Below, piece by piece: positions 7,239 to 17,781 of a stretch of DNA of 64,000 bases (its first letter is position 1; every line of letters begins with the position of its first letter). The notes beneath the pieces were generated by a model, which saw nothing but the letters and a program-made list of their open reading frames with translations, did not search any database and was not told where the DNA came from. The stretch covers positions 1,432,835 to 1,496,834 of the forward strand of contig NZ_KE150421.1 of NCBI RefSeq assembly GCF_000411295.1. The letters run 5' to 3'. This DNA comes from Paenisporosarcina sp. HGH0030. GTDB taxonomy: Bacteria > Bacillota > Bacilli > Bacillales_A > Planococcaceae. The position numbers were made by a program, and so were the translations under genes.

Positions 7239-7416
7239 TCATTTTCCTAAGTTCCATAATCCCGCCGATGAGACCAATAAACCCACCGACTGTAAATGTT
7301 ATAGGAACAAATAATGCATTTGAATTTGGGTACTCAACTATTAAACGATACAATCCAAAAACGAATAATATAATGCAACCTACTAAACCTATAATCACTC
7401 TTACATACTTATTAAT
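7228..7416 (-). CDS. Small two-helix membrane protein, probable ATT start
   Basis: 62 residues with two membrane helices (VRVIIGLVGCIILFVFGLYR and VPITFTVGGFIGLIGGIM) and a short basic C-terminus. No ATG, GTG or TTG stands near the strong SD AGGAGG; the codon eight bases after it is ATT (7414-7416), a rare but known initiation codon. An internal GTG six codons later has no SD and would cut into the first helix. No family recognised. It overlaps the 37-residue ORF downstream and ends in palindromic element f. Confidence 0.55.
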   Translation of the reverse strand: MNKYVRVIIGLVGCIILFVFGLYRLIVEYPNSNALFVPITFTVGGFIGLIGGIMELRKMNGS

Positions 7417-7491
7417 TGCAGATACCTCCTGATGTAGTTTTAAACTAAAGGTTGATTAAAAATATCGTGTTAACCCGTATTCTACGGTAAA

Positions 7492-7533
7492 GAAAAAAAA
7501 TCCATTTTGAAAAAAGATTGATCAAAATGGATT
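7492..7533 (-). terminator. Rho-independent terminator
   Basis: On the minus strand AATCCATTTTG pairs with CAAAATGGATT, followed by a run of eight T. It probably ends the rph transcript 250 bases downstream of its stop, or an intervening RNA. Confidence 0.8.
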
Positions 7534-7782
7534 CTATCTAGCAGATTTAAGATTGGTTTTTATAAAAAAGATTGATCATTTTCTACCTGTGTTGCTCTAC
7601 AATTGCGCCCTTTAACAGAAGACTCGATTTCAAGATAATCTTAACAGACATTAATATCGATCTTCAGTTACTGCTCCTTATATGTCCTAGTGGCAGGGTT
7701 CTTAACATTGACCGCAAAGCACCATGATGTCAATGATTCTCCTAATTCGAATGCTCTTCTTTTATGATTTAAATGTAATGAA
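7534..7782. other. Gene-free stretch
   Basis: I see no credible ORF. It contains a second short AAAAAAGATTGATCA motif (7565-7579) that repeats the loop of the terminator hairpin at 7499-7533. Confidence 0.4.
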
Positions 7783-10413
<2,631 letters not shown>

Positions 10414-10512
10414 TTATCGGTCAATACCAAGACGAATCATATGACAAAAATTGTTCATCTGATTAACCAATTACGCTGTCCACTCGTTCTTGCTCCTGGC
10501 GAAGTTCCATGT

Positions 10513-11325
10513 TCATAGGTTGGGCCTGGTTCCAATGACGACTGTAGCGTCAAGTTCGTCGTAATATGCCACCTGTGTTATTAGCCCGTTTTGAGCAAAA
10601 ATCTCGACGGTCAACAGTGCCTGTCTCTCGCTAGTCTCAACCAGCAGATGACCGCCCGGCGCAAGCCAGAGTGTTGCCTCAGCAGCTACTCGCCGCTGGA
10701 CGTCAAGCCCGTCCGCACCCCCGTCGAGTGCCACCCGCGCCTCATGTATGCGGGCCTCCTGGGGTAACAGCACGATCGCTTCGGTAGGGACGTAGGGTGC
10801 GTTTGCGACCAGGACGTTGACACGGCCCCGTAATGTGGCTGGCAGCGGCTCATAGAGGTCTCCTTCATACACGTGCCCTCCGACGGAAGTTACGTTTCGG
10901 CGGGCGCACCGCACCGCGGCTGGATCAATGTCAGCGGCGTACAACTCGATTCCTTCCATAGCTACGGCCAGCGCTAAACCCACCGCGCCTGTGCCGCAGC
11001 ACAGGTCAACCACAATGGCGCCTTGTGTTACGAGAGCTGCTGCTTGGCGGACTAAAAACTCAGTGCGACGGCGGGGTACGAATACTCCCGGGTCCACCGC
11101 TATCCGGATACCGCAGAATTCAGCCCACCCTAAGACGTATTCAAGGGGCAAGCCGTTTATTCGTCGTTCCACCATGGTGGCAAATTCAGCCGGCGTCCTT
11201 GCCTCAGAGAAAAACAACCGTGCCTCATCTTCTGCGAATACACAACCGGCTGTCCGAAGCCTGGTTATTATACTTTTTGTTTCATCGTCCATATAAAAAT
11301 TAATTTGCTCTTCTATTAATATCAC
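10513..11325 (-). CDS. PrmC-related protein-(glutamine-N5) methyltransferase, horizontally acquired
   Basis: 270 residues. The N-terminal helical domain contains RINGLPLEYVLGWAEFCG; the SAM-binding Rossmann domain has VVDLCCGTGAVGLALA (motif I) and ADIDPAAVRCARRN. The catalytic tetrad is NAPY rather than the NPPY of PrmC, as in the PrmC-related family of unknown substrate seen mainly in actinobacteria. Base composition is far above its neighbours (many GC-rich codons such as GCC, CGC, CTG), a strong sign of recent transfer. The first dozen codons are AT-rich and the start is uncertain (GTG with a poor SD, or ATG 11 codons later). It sits 114 bp upstream of rph on the same strand. Confidence 0.85.
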   Translation of the reverse strand: MILIEEQINFYMDDETKSIITRLRTAGCVFAEDEARLFFSEARTPAEFATMVERRINGLPLEYVLGWAEFCGIRIAVDPGVFVPRRRTEFLVRQAAALVTQGAIVVDLCCGTGAVGLALAVAMEGIELYAADIDPAAVRCARRNVTSVGGHVYEGDLYEPLPATLRGRVNVLVANAPYVPTEAIVLLPQEARIHEARVALDGGADGLDVQRRVAAEATLWLAPGGHLLVETSERQALLTVEIFAQNGLITQVAYYDELDATVVIGTRPNL

Positions 11326-11384
11326 CTAATCTTGATAGCTTTTAGTATTATTTGTAATTCGTTAAAAATAGAAGAAATCCTTCT

Positions 11385-11570
11385 TGAACTAACCAAGCTT
11401 TTCATAATACCACTCCACTTTTTCGATTAGATGTTAGAAGAATTTATTCATGGTCTTTTAGCTCTGATGTAGATCTTTGAGGTGAGAACTTCATTTCATC
11501 CATAAGAAAAAGCCACCTGTAAAGGCGGCAGCAAGTTCCAACTAAAGTACCCGTTAGTTGAAGAAGAAAT
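11385..11570. repeat. Palindromic element copy g (interrupted)
   Basis: A left fragment TTGAACTAACC (near 11381-11391) is separated by about 100 bases from CCATAAGAAAAAGCC, a GCCACC/GGCGGC hairpin and CCAACTAA...TTAGTTGAAGAAG (11538-11565). On the minus strand the GC-rich hairpin is followed by TTTTTCTTAT, so it is terminator-like. It lies downstream of the DUF3953 gene. Confidence 0.7.
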
Positions 11571-11576
11571 TTTAAG

Positions 11577-11810
11577 TTAGTTCAATAAGAAACCCTGTAT
11601 GGAAACAAAGAAAATAAATAAAGAAACAATAATGAACATATACCCTTCAAATCTCTTTCTGTCTTTCTGAAGTTCGAATAATCCTGTTACCAACATAAAC
11701 GCACCTAAGAACAACATCATAAACGGCATCAACTCAAAGTTTCTACTTATTAAACTATAACTGGATAAAGCAATAACAATTATTCCTAATATAATTCTTA
11801 TTATTTTCAT
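11577..11810 (-). CDS. DUF3953 family membrane protein (YczI-like)
   Basis: 77 residues with three membrane helices (about 2-20, 24-44, 53-76) separated by short loops with RNFELMPFM and ELQKDRKRF, the DUF3953 pattern. The function is unknown. A paralogue lies at 39898-40131 with about half the residues alike, so the family has at least two members here. The last codons (TTATTGAAC TAA) coincide with the conserved arm of the palindromic element, meaning the element junction lies at the stop codon. SD AGAGG is nine bases from ATG; a TTG one codon earlier is possible. Confidence 0.8.
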   Translation of the reverse strand: MKIIRIILGIIVIALSSYSLISRNFELMPFMMLFLGAFMLVTGLFELQKDRKRFEGYMFIIVSLFIFFVSIQGFLLN

Positions 11811-11888
11811 CAATATAATCCTCTCAAAAATTATTTTATCTTATCATATAAAGTATTCATTTTGGTGGAATGAAGAGAACGGACGCTT

Positions 11889-11912
11889 ACTAATCCGCCC
11901 CGTTAGTTGGAC
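11889..11912. repeat. Palindromic element copy h
   Basis: TACTAATCCGCCCCGTTAGTTGG, a decayed single palindrome 18 bases beyond the stop of the gene remnant at 11930. Confidence 0.65.
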
Positions 11913-11929
11913 AACAAATACTGTAATAT

Positions 11930-12163
11930 TCATTTAACTGAATTAGCCATTTTTAAAAAATCCTTAAGTGTATAGTTTTTCTTCTCTCCCTTGTGAGGAG
12001 GTATCATTAAACCGATGTCCACATTCTCTTCACTATCGTGCCACGAAATTACTTTAGCATCTCCTTGATCATCCCATTGAGCGTCTATTCCATTACTTAA
12101 CTTCACTGTTTCCTGAGCGGCAAACGTATCGATTGCTTTGGTGAAAAGGTTGGATACGTGTAA
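11930..12163 (-). pseudogene. 3' remnant of an unidentified gene
   Basis: 77 open codons with normal coding character on the minus strand (IDTFAAQETVKLSNGI, then WHDSEENVDIGLMIPPHKGE, ending FLKMANSVK and TGA) but no start codon; an in-frame TAA lies just upstream. It looks like the C-terminal domain of an extracytoplasmic or small cytoplasmic protein that has lost its 5' part. I do not recognise the family. Palindromic element copies h and i flank it. Confidence 0.6.
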
Positions 12164-12200
12164 TTAGAAAAATCCTTTCATTTAAATATTAGAGTACATC

Positions 12201-12293
12201 CTTTTCGAACTAACCTGTCCCTTTAGTTCAATAAGAAAAGGGCTGACAAACAGCCCGATGATCTTTAACTAAAACACCCGTTAGTCGAATAAG
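12201..12293. repeat. Palindromic element copy i
   Basis: CGAACTAACC...TTTAGTTCAATAAG (12206-12234), a GGGCTG/CAGCCC hairpin (12240-12255), then TTAACTAAAACACCCGTTAG and TCGAATAAG. The hairpin differs from other copies, but the flanks are conserved. It follows the 70-residue gene at 12324. Confidence 0.88.
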
Positions 12294-12323
12294 AAATGAG
12301 GAATTATTCAAACACAATGCCTT

Positions 12324-12536
12324 TTATTTTTTACACTCAAAAGAATATTCACTTGTGAAATTATTATGGATTTCTAATATGACTTCTCCACCAATTTCAT
12401 AACAGCGAGTACTAGCTAAATTTATTTCTGAAGTATTGAAATAACTAGATGAAATCGTTAAAAAAGCGAATCCAAATAAAGCTAAAACTAAAATCAATAA
12501 CCCACCTGTAAAATGCCTATTTTTAAATACAGTCAT
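12324..12536 (-). CDS. Hypothetical small membrane-anchored protein
   Basis: 70 residues: a basic N-terminus (MTVFKNRHFTGG), one long hydrophobic helix (about 11-32) and an outward-facing tail with two cysteines (RCYEIGGEVILEIHN and YSFECKK) that could form a disulfide. No family recognised. A strong SD (AAGGGGTG) eight bases before ATG supports expression. Single gene between palindromic elements i and j. Confidence 0.6.
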   Translation of the reverse strand: MTVFKNRHFTGGLLILVLALFGFAFLTISSSYFNTSEINLASTRCYEIGGEVILEIHNNFTSEYSFECKK

Positions 12537-12653
12537 TTTCAGAACACCCCTTATTTAAATTGAACAAACTTTCCATTTACTTTAATACGTTTGAAACAAA
12601 TATAAGTTACAAAAAATTTCCATATGAAATCAACAAAAGTCCATTTCTGCTTA

Positions 12654-12729
12654 TTGGAGTACCTGCCCCTTTAGTTTAAAAAGAAAAAGGCTTTACTCCT
12701 TATTGAAGTAAAGCATCCGTTAGTTGAAA
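12654..12729. repeat. Palindromic element copy j
   Basis: GAGTACCTGCCCCTTTAGTTT, an A tract, a GCTTTACT/AGTAAAGC hairpin (12691-12715), then ATCCGTTAGTTGAA. It sits directly 3' of the lipoprotein gene. Confidence 0.88.
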
Positions 12730-12740
12730 AACACAATCCC

Positions 12741-13184
12741 TTATTTCGCTTCCACAACAAAACTTGTATAGGGTTTTTCATCAATAGTTACATCAATTTT
12801 CCATAACCCTAATTTGTCAAATCCGAATTTCGCTCCATTCTGTTCCTTTTCAATATTTTTTTCATGAAGCTAGACAGATTCGCCATTTTCTTTATGTGTA
12901 GCCGTCATTTTATATTTTTTCCCATTAAGTTCTTCGAGACTATTCAAGAAATAAACTGCATAAAGTCTTCCTTGTTTTGCTGGAAACTCAAGTTCATTGC
13001 TTTCTCCATTTACTTTAATAACACCAAATTCCCCTTCAGTTCCATGCAAAGTTAGATTATCGACATTGAATGCAGGACTTAGATTCCAATCTCCATCATT
13101 ATCTTTTTCTTCTGTACATCCTAAGAGTAATAAAACTAAAACAAGCAACAGAAAACTTATTCTCTTCAATCGAATAATTGAAAT
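12741..13184 (-). pseudogene. DUF4871-like lipoprotein with an in-frame amber codon
   Basis: A lipoprotein signal ends at LLLLGC, followed by an acidic linker (EEKDNDGDWNLSPAF) and a beta-rich domain. After HKENGESV an in-frame TAG (12870-12872) interrupts the gene, but the same frame continues for 42 codons with clear homology-like content (KFGFDKLGLWKIDVTIDEKP, ending FVVEAK) before TAA. The rejoined protein resembles DUF4871 proteins, whose end is also GLWK-D plus VVEVK. This is either a fresh nonsense mutation, a sequencing error or readthrough. TTG at 13169 has no SD; ATT at 13184 stands seven bases after GGAGG and gives a better basic N-region. Confidence 0.65.
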
Positions 13185-13308
13185 GTCATTTCCTCCTTTT
13201 TTTCATCTGTTTATTCTTTAAACATTTGATAAAAATGCACATAGAAATATTCTTCAATTCAATCTAATCTCTTTATGTTACCTATTTCGGCGTCCTTCCA
13301 AATATACC

Positions 13309-13345
13309 TGCTTATTGAAGTAAAGCACCCGTTAGTTGAATAAGA
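13309..13345. repeat. Palindromic element copy k
   Basis: CTTATTGAAGTAAAGCACC and CGTTAGTTGAATAAG form the second palindrome of the element alone (13311-13344). No recognisable gene remains on its 3' side. This is the last clear copy; none is seen in the following 50 kb. Confidence 0.85.
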
Positions 13346-13660
13346 CAGATTAATTTAACGGTCCATATATATCTATTTATTTTCTAGTGTAAGCATTCAT
13401 AATTGGACCAGATTGTGGAATAAGCGATATTTGATATTTAAAAATTGGATTTAAGGAATAGCGCTTTTTAATTAAAGTAGAATGGAAATTTAAAAACCTA
13501 AACTCTTTGTTCAATATGAACAAGGAGTTTAGGTTCAAAGATAAGAGTATGGCTTTTTGAGTAAGAGAGTTTTCTAGCTCCACATGGAAGCTACTTCGAA
13601 TGATCATCACAGGAACAATCTTGGCCTTTTATTGTTCCGAAGGCCATTGTGCTTTTCTAA
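13346..13660. other. Gene-free stretch with two hairpins
   Basis: AACCTAAACTC and GAGTTTAGGTT with inner TTGTTC/GAACAA form a long stem at 13495-13535. GGAACAAT/ATTGTTCC (13610-13637) is a second one just past the MFS gene and may end its transcript. An open frame across 13377-13610 runs through the hairpin and is not credible as a gene. Confidence 0.5.
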
Positions 13661-14863
13661 TTAATTCGCTAAACTTTCTGCCAATTCGTTTTCTTTCCAC
13701 ATGACTGTAATACATAGGCCAAAGACCATAATGACAGCTGCGAATAGATAAGGATAGTGGATGTTTACGTCAAATAGTATTCCGGCCATGGCTGGCCCTA
13801 CGATATTACCTAAGCTCGTATAGGTTGAATTCATTCCTGCAACAAATCCTTGCTCTTTCCCGCCAGCTTTTGATAAAAATGTCGTCACTGCCGGACGAAG
13901 CAAGTCAAATGCGAGGAAGATGAAGCAAGTTACCACCAGTACTGCCAAGAAGCTAGAGACCAAGGTGGACGCCACCGCCAATATTGCACCTACAATCAAA
14001 CATAATTGGATCAGTTTCTTTTCTCCGAGTATATCTACCATTTTTCCAAACATAAATACTTGCACAACAACTCCAAAGATTGAGCTTATTGTAATAATAG
14101 CTGCAAGGTCTTTAGGCGTGAAGCCGAATTTATGATTAGAAAATAGACTAAAAACAGTTTCATATGCTGATAAACCGAAAGCGAGTACAAATACAATGAT
14201 AAATGCAATAAAGTAAAGCGGATGAAGTGATCTTTTTAAATCGCCAATAAAGTTTGTTTGCTTTGTATTAGCAGAAATTTCCGAAAGCTGTTCCTTTGTT
14301 AGAGGCTCTTTTAAAATAAACATCGATGAAATGCATGCTAAAAAAGCAATTGCTGCCGCAAAGAAGAAAGGCAAGCGAACACCATATTCTGCAATAAATC
14401 CACCTATACCAGGTCCTATAATAAAGCCAGTGCTAATGGCGGCAGAAATATAGCCCATTGCTTTTGCCCGTTCCTGAACTGATGTAATATCTGCAACATA
14501 TGCAGTAACACCAGGCATAATAAAGGCTGCACTAATTCCCCCTAGAAACCTTGATATATAAAGAACCGATACGTTCGTGCCTACACCAAAGATAAGTTCT
14601 GAAACACCAAAAAGGAATAAGCCGAATATAATGATTTTCTTTCTACCGTAACGGTCAACCCATCGACCTGCGAATGGTGACAGAAGCAGTTGCGCTACCG
14701 CAAATACGGCAACAAGATAGCCCATCGTACTTCCTGATAAATCCATGATATTCATAAATGACGGCATAACGGGGATGATGAGTCCAATTCCTAGAAATGC
14801 AATGAATATATTGCTTAAAAGAATAATTAATACCATCTTTTGTTTTTTAATTGGTTTTTTCAT
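13661..14863 (-). CDS. MFS drug efflux transporter (DHA1, NorA/Bmr-like)
   Basis: 400 residues, twelve predicted helices. It shows the MFS motif A between helices 2 and 3 (GRWVDRYGRKKIIIFG), motif C of drug antiporters in helix 5 (GFIIGPGIGGFIAE), and the start IFIAFLGIGLIIPVMPSFM of the Bmr/NorA/TetA(L) group. It likely exports hydrophobic cations or antibiotics by proton antiport across the plasma membrane. The SD AAAGGTG is seven bases from ATG. It lies 26 bp downstream of a TetR-type gene in the same direction, so both are probably one operon controlled by the palindrome at 15489. Confidence 0.9.
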   Translation of the reverse strand: MKKPIKKQKMVLIILLSNIFIAFLGIGLIIPVMPSFMNIMDLSGSTMGYLVAVFAVAQLLLSPFAGRWVDRYGRKKIIIFGLFLFGVSELIFGVGTNVSVLYISRFLGGISAAFIMPGVTAYVADITSVQERAKAMGYISAAISTGFIIGPGIGGFIAEYGVRLPFFFAAAIAFLACISSMFILKEPLTKEQLSEISANTKQTNFIGDLKRSLHPLYFIAFIIVFVLAFGLSAYETVFSLFSNHKFGFTPKDLAAIITISSIFGVVVQVFMFGKMVDILGEKKLIQLCLIVGAILAVASTLVSSFLAVLVVTCFIFLAFDLLRPAVTTFLSKAGGKEQGFVAGMNSTYTSLGNIVGPAMAGILFDVNIHYPYLFAAVIMVFGLCITVMWKENELAESLAN

Positions 14864-14889
14864 GTTTTAACACCTTTTTTCTGTATGGC

Positions 14890-15471
14890 TCATTGATGTG
14901 AAATACCTCTCCAAAATACTGTCCAAGAGGCTGCTAATTTGTCCTTCAGCCGTTTCTCATTATTGCCGTAAACAAGCTCCAGCAGAATGGAATCGACTAC
15001 TCCTAAGAAAGCATAGGTAGGCGTTATTGCCTCATCTCCGAAGATTTTTTTTACATTGATCCAATCCTGAAATTTTCTTTCCAATATCATCTGTACCTTT
15101 TCCTCGATATCTATGACTTCCTGTTCAATTGCTTTTTCAAGATGGGCTGGCGGAAAAAAAGACATACGCAGCCAAAACTTTAACTGCTCATTTTTTTGGA
15201 AAAGATCGATGACCAATTGTAGAAATCCGTATAAATCTTTTTCAGGGTTTTCTGAATCAACTTGACTAAAATATTGAAGTTTTGAAGATAGCTCCGTCTC
15301 TTTCGCATCCCGTAAAACTTGCAGAAAAAGATCATCCTTTCCTTTAAAATGGGCATAAATGGATTGCTTTTTCATGCCGACTTCTTCAGCTATTAGAGAA
15401 AGGGATGCTCCTTCATAACCATGAATTGTGAAATATTTTAGAGCTGCCTTCTTAATTTCATTGCTTTTCAA
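14890..15471 (-). CDS. TetR/AcrR family repressor
   Basis: 193 residues with an N-terminal TetR helix-turn-helix (IKKAALKYFTIHGYEGASLSLIAEEVGMKKQSIYAHF read across residues 5-45) and a variable C-terminal ligand-binding domain. It probably represses itself and the MFS exporter gene downstream until a ligand binds. The TTG at 15469-15471 is chosen because GAGGTGAT precedes it at proper spacing; the GTG three codons upstream overlaps that SD. A perfect 16-bp palindrome sits between its promoter and the SD. Confidence 0.9.
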   Translation of the reverse strand: MKSNEIKKAALKYFTIHGYEGASLSLIAEEVGMKKQSIYAHFKGKDDLFLQVLRDAKETELSSKLQYFSQVDSENPEKDLYGFLQLVIDLFQKNEQLKFWLRMSFFPPAHLEKAIEQEVIDIEEKVQMILERKFQDWINVKKIFGDEAITPTYAFLGVVDSILLELVYGNNEKRLKDKLAASWTVFWRGISHQ

Positions 15472-15488
15472 TAATATCACCTCAAATT

Positions 15489-15536
15489 TAACGAACGTTC
15501 GTTAGTTATATTAGCAAACTAAATAGATATAAGCAA
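15489..15536 (-). promoter_or_regulatory. Promoter and TetR-type operator of the efflux operon
   Basis: Minus-strand -35 TTGCTT (15531-15536), 17-bp spacer, -10 TAATAT (15508-15513). The perfect palindrome TAACGAACGTTCGTTA (15489-15504) begins four bases past the -10, over the expected start of transcription, typical of TetR autorepression. Confidence 0.85.
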
Positions 15537-15635
15537 GCAGATTAGTTTATAGAAAGGTTTTACAGCACGGTAATGCAGAAAAATATTCCATAATCGTCCG
15601 CGATTGTGGAACAAAACAAGTAGAAATTAACAGGG

Positions 15636-15931
15636 TTGGTGAATCGTCATTTATTAAATGATCACCCCACTCAAGCACTTAATCAGGCAAATAAAATTGG
15701 TATCATGTTATCGATTTGTACCGTTTTAAGTACATAAATGACACGTTAGGACATACCGTAGGCGATCATTTATTGATGGAGGTTACCAAGCGAATTCAAG
15801 CCGGCGTGGTTAAAGAGGATACAGTGACACTACGTTCATCATGTCTAGATGGAGTTCGAAACTTAGATAGTATGCATAATATAAAAGAGGAAATCGTAGA
15901 TTGTTTGAAGAATACATTACTGAATACTTGA
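15636..15931 (+). pseudogene. Decayed GGDEF (diguanylate cyclase) gene
   Basis: Two frames together read the GGDEF-domain start: first NRHLLNDHPTQALNQANKIG with IMLSI, then, after a frameshift near 15710, DLYRFKYINDTLGHTVGDHL and the helix LMEVTKRIQAGVVKEDTVT. The catalytic GGDEF motif and the rest of the domain are missing; an unrelated-looking 35-codon tail follows to TGA. There is no start codon or SD. It is clearly a truncated, frameshifted relic of a c-di-GMP synthase. Confidence 0.8.
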
Positions 15932-15970
15932 TAGAATTGCTAGTTACTTAATTTACACTTGGAGGTAGTC

Positions 15971-16639
15971 ATGACACTTAAAAAATATTGGTTGCCAGTG
16001 CTCATTCTATTCATGAGCATTCTCTACATTTTCATCATTCCTAAAGATACACTTGCTGTTAAGCTCTTGTTTAAATTAATTCCAATGTGGCTGATTATTT
16101 ACTTTGCCTATTTACAAGCGCCAGCTAAGAAATTGCTTACACATTGGCTTCTGTTAATCGGTCTATTTTTTTGTATGCTCGGAGACGGCTTTCTCGTCTA
16201 CTGGTTTGTCGTTGGTTTATCCGCTTTTCTGATTGGACACCTGTTTTATTTTGCGGGATTTTTGAGTAGATGGAACTTTTCAAAAATCCGTTTTGCAACC
16301 ATCGTACCGATTGCGATATACGGTTACTTTTTCGGTAAAGAAATCATCAGTGCTCTAACTCTTGATGGCAACGATTCATTAGTATTACCCGTCTTGTTTT
16401 ATATCATCGTCATTTCTTTGATGGCATGGTCCGCATTTATGACAGGCAACAAATGGGCGATTGTTGGAAGTATTTTGTTTGTCATTTCCGATTCCATTTT
16501 GTCCTGGAATATGTTTGTGTCCGATATTCCGTATTCAGGAATCCTTATTATGACGACTTATTACAGCGCACAATTTTTGATTGCTAATAGCATACGTTCC
16601 ATTGTATCTGAAACTAATCGACCGTCTGCTTTCTCTTAA
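15971..16639 (+). CDS. YhhN/TMEM86 family membrane protein (lysoplasmalogenase-like)
   Basis: 222 residues with about eight hydrophobic helices. The sequence LLTHWLLLIGLFFCMLGDGF, then LIGHLFYFAGF and, near the end, AIVGSILFVISDSILSWNMF keeps the pattern of acidic residues (GD, SDS) typical of the YhhN family. Some members hydrolyse lysoplasmalogen vinyl ethers in membranes; the activity in Firmicutes is not established. ATG at 15971 follows GGAGGT by four to five bases; an upstream TTG lies before that SD and is rejected. Confidence 0.85.
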   Translation: MTLKKYWLPVLILFMSILYIFIIPKDTLAVKLLFKLIPMWLIIYFAYLQAPAKKLLTHWLLLIGLFFCMLGDGFLVYWFVVGLSAFLIGHLFYFAGFLSRWNFSKIRFATIVPIAIYGYFFGKEIISALTLDGNDSLVLPVLFYIIVISLMAWSAFMTGNKWAIVGSILFVISDSILSWNMFVSDIPYSGILIMTTYYSAQFLIANSIRSIVSETNRPSAFS

Positions 16640-16818
16640 ATAATTTTTCTAGTTCTTTAATCTTGTTACAACATTCTCCATTTATTACTATGATCCCTTA
16701 AGATATCATTAAAGTTTTAAATGCTCTTCCGCTTCTGAAATACTTTTAACACAATGTCATCTGAAAGAATATTGTTAATCAAGTGAAAAAAGTATCCTAG
16801 AAAAATTGCCAAAATAAA

Positions 16819-16847
16819 AGCCCATCCACAATAACTGTGGTTGGGCT
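16819..16847. terminator. Terminator-like hairpin
   Basis: AGCCCATCCACA and TGTGGTTGGGCT pair over 12 bp with one mismatch, followed by ATTTC. It could end the YhhN transcript although it lies 180 bases downstream. Confidence 0.6.
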
Positions 16848-16979
16848 ATTTCAATTCTTCAAAAATTCCTACTACATCAACTTCATTATATTGTTAATTA
16901 TGCTACCAATTAAGAGAACAAAGAACTGATTAAACTGCTTAAAATTACGAAAGTGTACATAGTCCTTTAAAAGTAAGAA

Positions 16980-17010
16980 AACGTCCAGGCAATTGCCTAG
17001 ACGCTTTTTT
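16980..17010 (+). terminator. Rho-independent terminator
   Basis: CGTCCAGGCAA and TTGCCTAGACG pair with one mismatch, followed by six T residues. No gene immediately precedes it, so it may be the terminator of the YhhN mRNA or a leftover from a lost gene. Confidence 0.75.
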
Positions 17011-17439
17011 GGTTTGACTGACAACCTGGTTAAGTTCCGCAGTCAATATAGTTTATGCAATACCATCCTGTTTATGTACAGAATTGCGTATCAAACCATT
17101 GTTAAACTTTCCCTCAAGTTTATATTACTCATTAATTTTTTGAATTACTTTTTATTTTTGATGGCTTTTTTGCTTTAGGATATAAGTGTCCATAAGCTAA
17201 AGTCACCTGCATTTATATATTATTTGAGGGCAAGTTAAAAAAGAATAATTATCTCTTTAAGAAAGGCCAAAAATCATGGACCGTGGATAATATTCGAACA
17301 GGCAAGATATTAACTGCCATATGACATCTGCAATATTGTTTAGAGGCTATTTTTTTATTCTTCTCTGGCTACGGTTATTGGAGCAACTTTGGGGAAGATT
17401 AATGATGTTGTTTTATTTAATGAAAGGAGGATTACAAAA
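17011..17439. other. Intergenic stretch before ykuS
   Basis: AT-rich, with only short ORFs of poor coding character. The minus-strand frame 16716-16850 upstream (WAFILAIFLGYFFHLINN, ending in a basic tail) may be a scrap of a membrane protein gene. Confidence 0.3.
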
Positions 17440-17676
17440 TTGGCAAAGATTGCAGTAGAAAAACCCTATGAAGACGTAAAAAAGGCTTTAGAAGAAAAAG
17501 GTCACACTGTGAAGATGTTCAGCACTGATGAGAATGTTTCAGGTTACGATATGGGTGTTGTAAGGGCGATTAACGAAGGTCATAATGACGAATTTGAATT
17601 TCCGGTTGTTGCGATGTCAGGAATGTCTATTGATAACGTAGTACAAGCGGTAGAACATCGGCTAGGTCAGATGTAA
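17440..17676 (+). CDS. ykuS: UPF0180 family protein YkuS
   Basis: 78 residues (B. subtilis YkuS has about 80). The protein opens AKIAVEKPYEDVKKALEEKG and ends with an amphipathic helix around IDNVVQAVEHRLGQ; the central FPVVAMSGMS strand is typical of UPF0180. The function is unknown; it is a small soluble alpha/beta protein. TTG at 17440-17442 is chosen because AAAGGAGG precedes it, whereas an open frame extending further upstream has no SD. A terminator follows within 25 bases, so it is monocistronic. Confidence 0.88.
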   Translation: MAKIAVEKPYEDVKKALEEKGHTVKMFSTDENVSGYDMGVVRAINEGHNDEFEFPVVAMSGMSIDNVVQAVEHRLGQM

Positions 17677-17696
17677 TCGGAATTAATCAAATCAAA

Positions 17697-17725
17697 AAAG
17701 AAGCTCAGTCTACTTGAGCTTCTTT
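17697..17725 (+). terminator. Terminator of ykuS
   Basis: AAGAAGCTCA and TGAGCTTCTT form a 10-bp stem followed by TCTTT; A residues precede it, so it may work in both directions. Confidence 0.85.
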
Positions 17726-17781
17726 CTTTAACTCCTTTGTACGATAAAAATTAAAGACCCACTAAAATGCGTGGGAACAGG

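Noticed and set aside
13377-13610. 77-codon open frame on the minus strand
   Set aside because: It runs through a long perfect hairpin (13495-13535), has no SD and low coding character; treated as non-coding.
16993-17178. 61-codon ORF on the plus strand
   Set aside because: It starts inside a terminator, has no SD and a biased hydrophobic composition; not supported.
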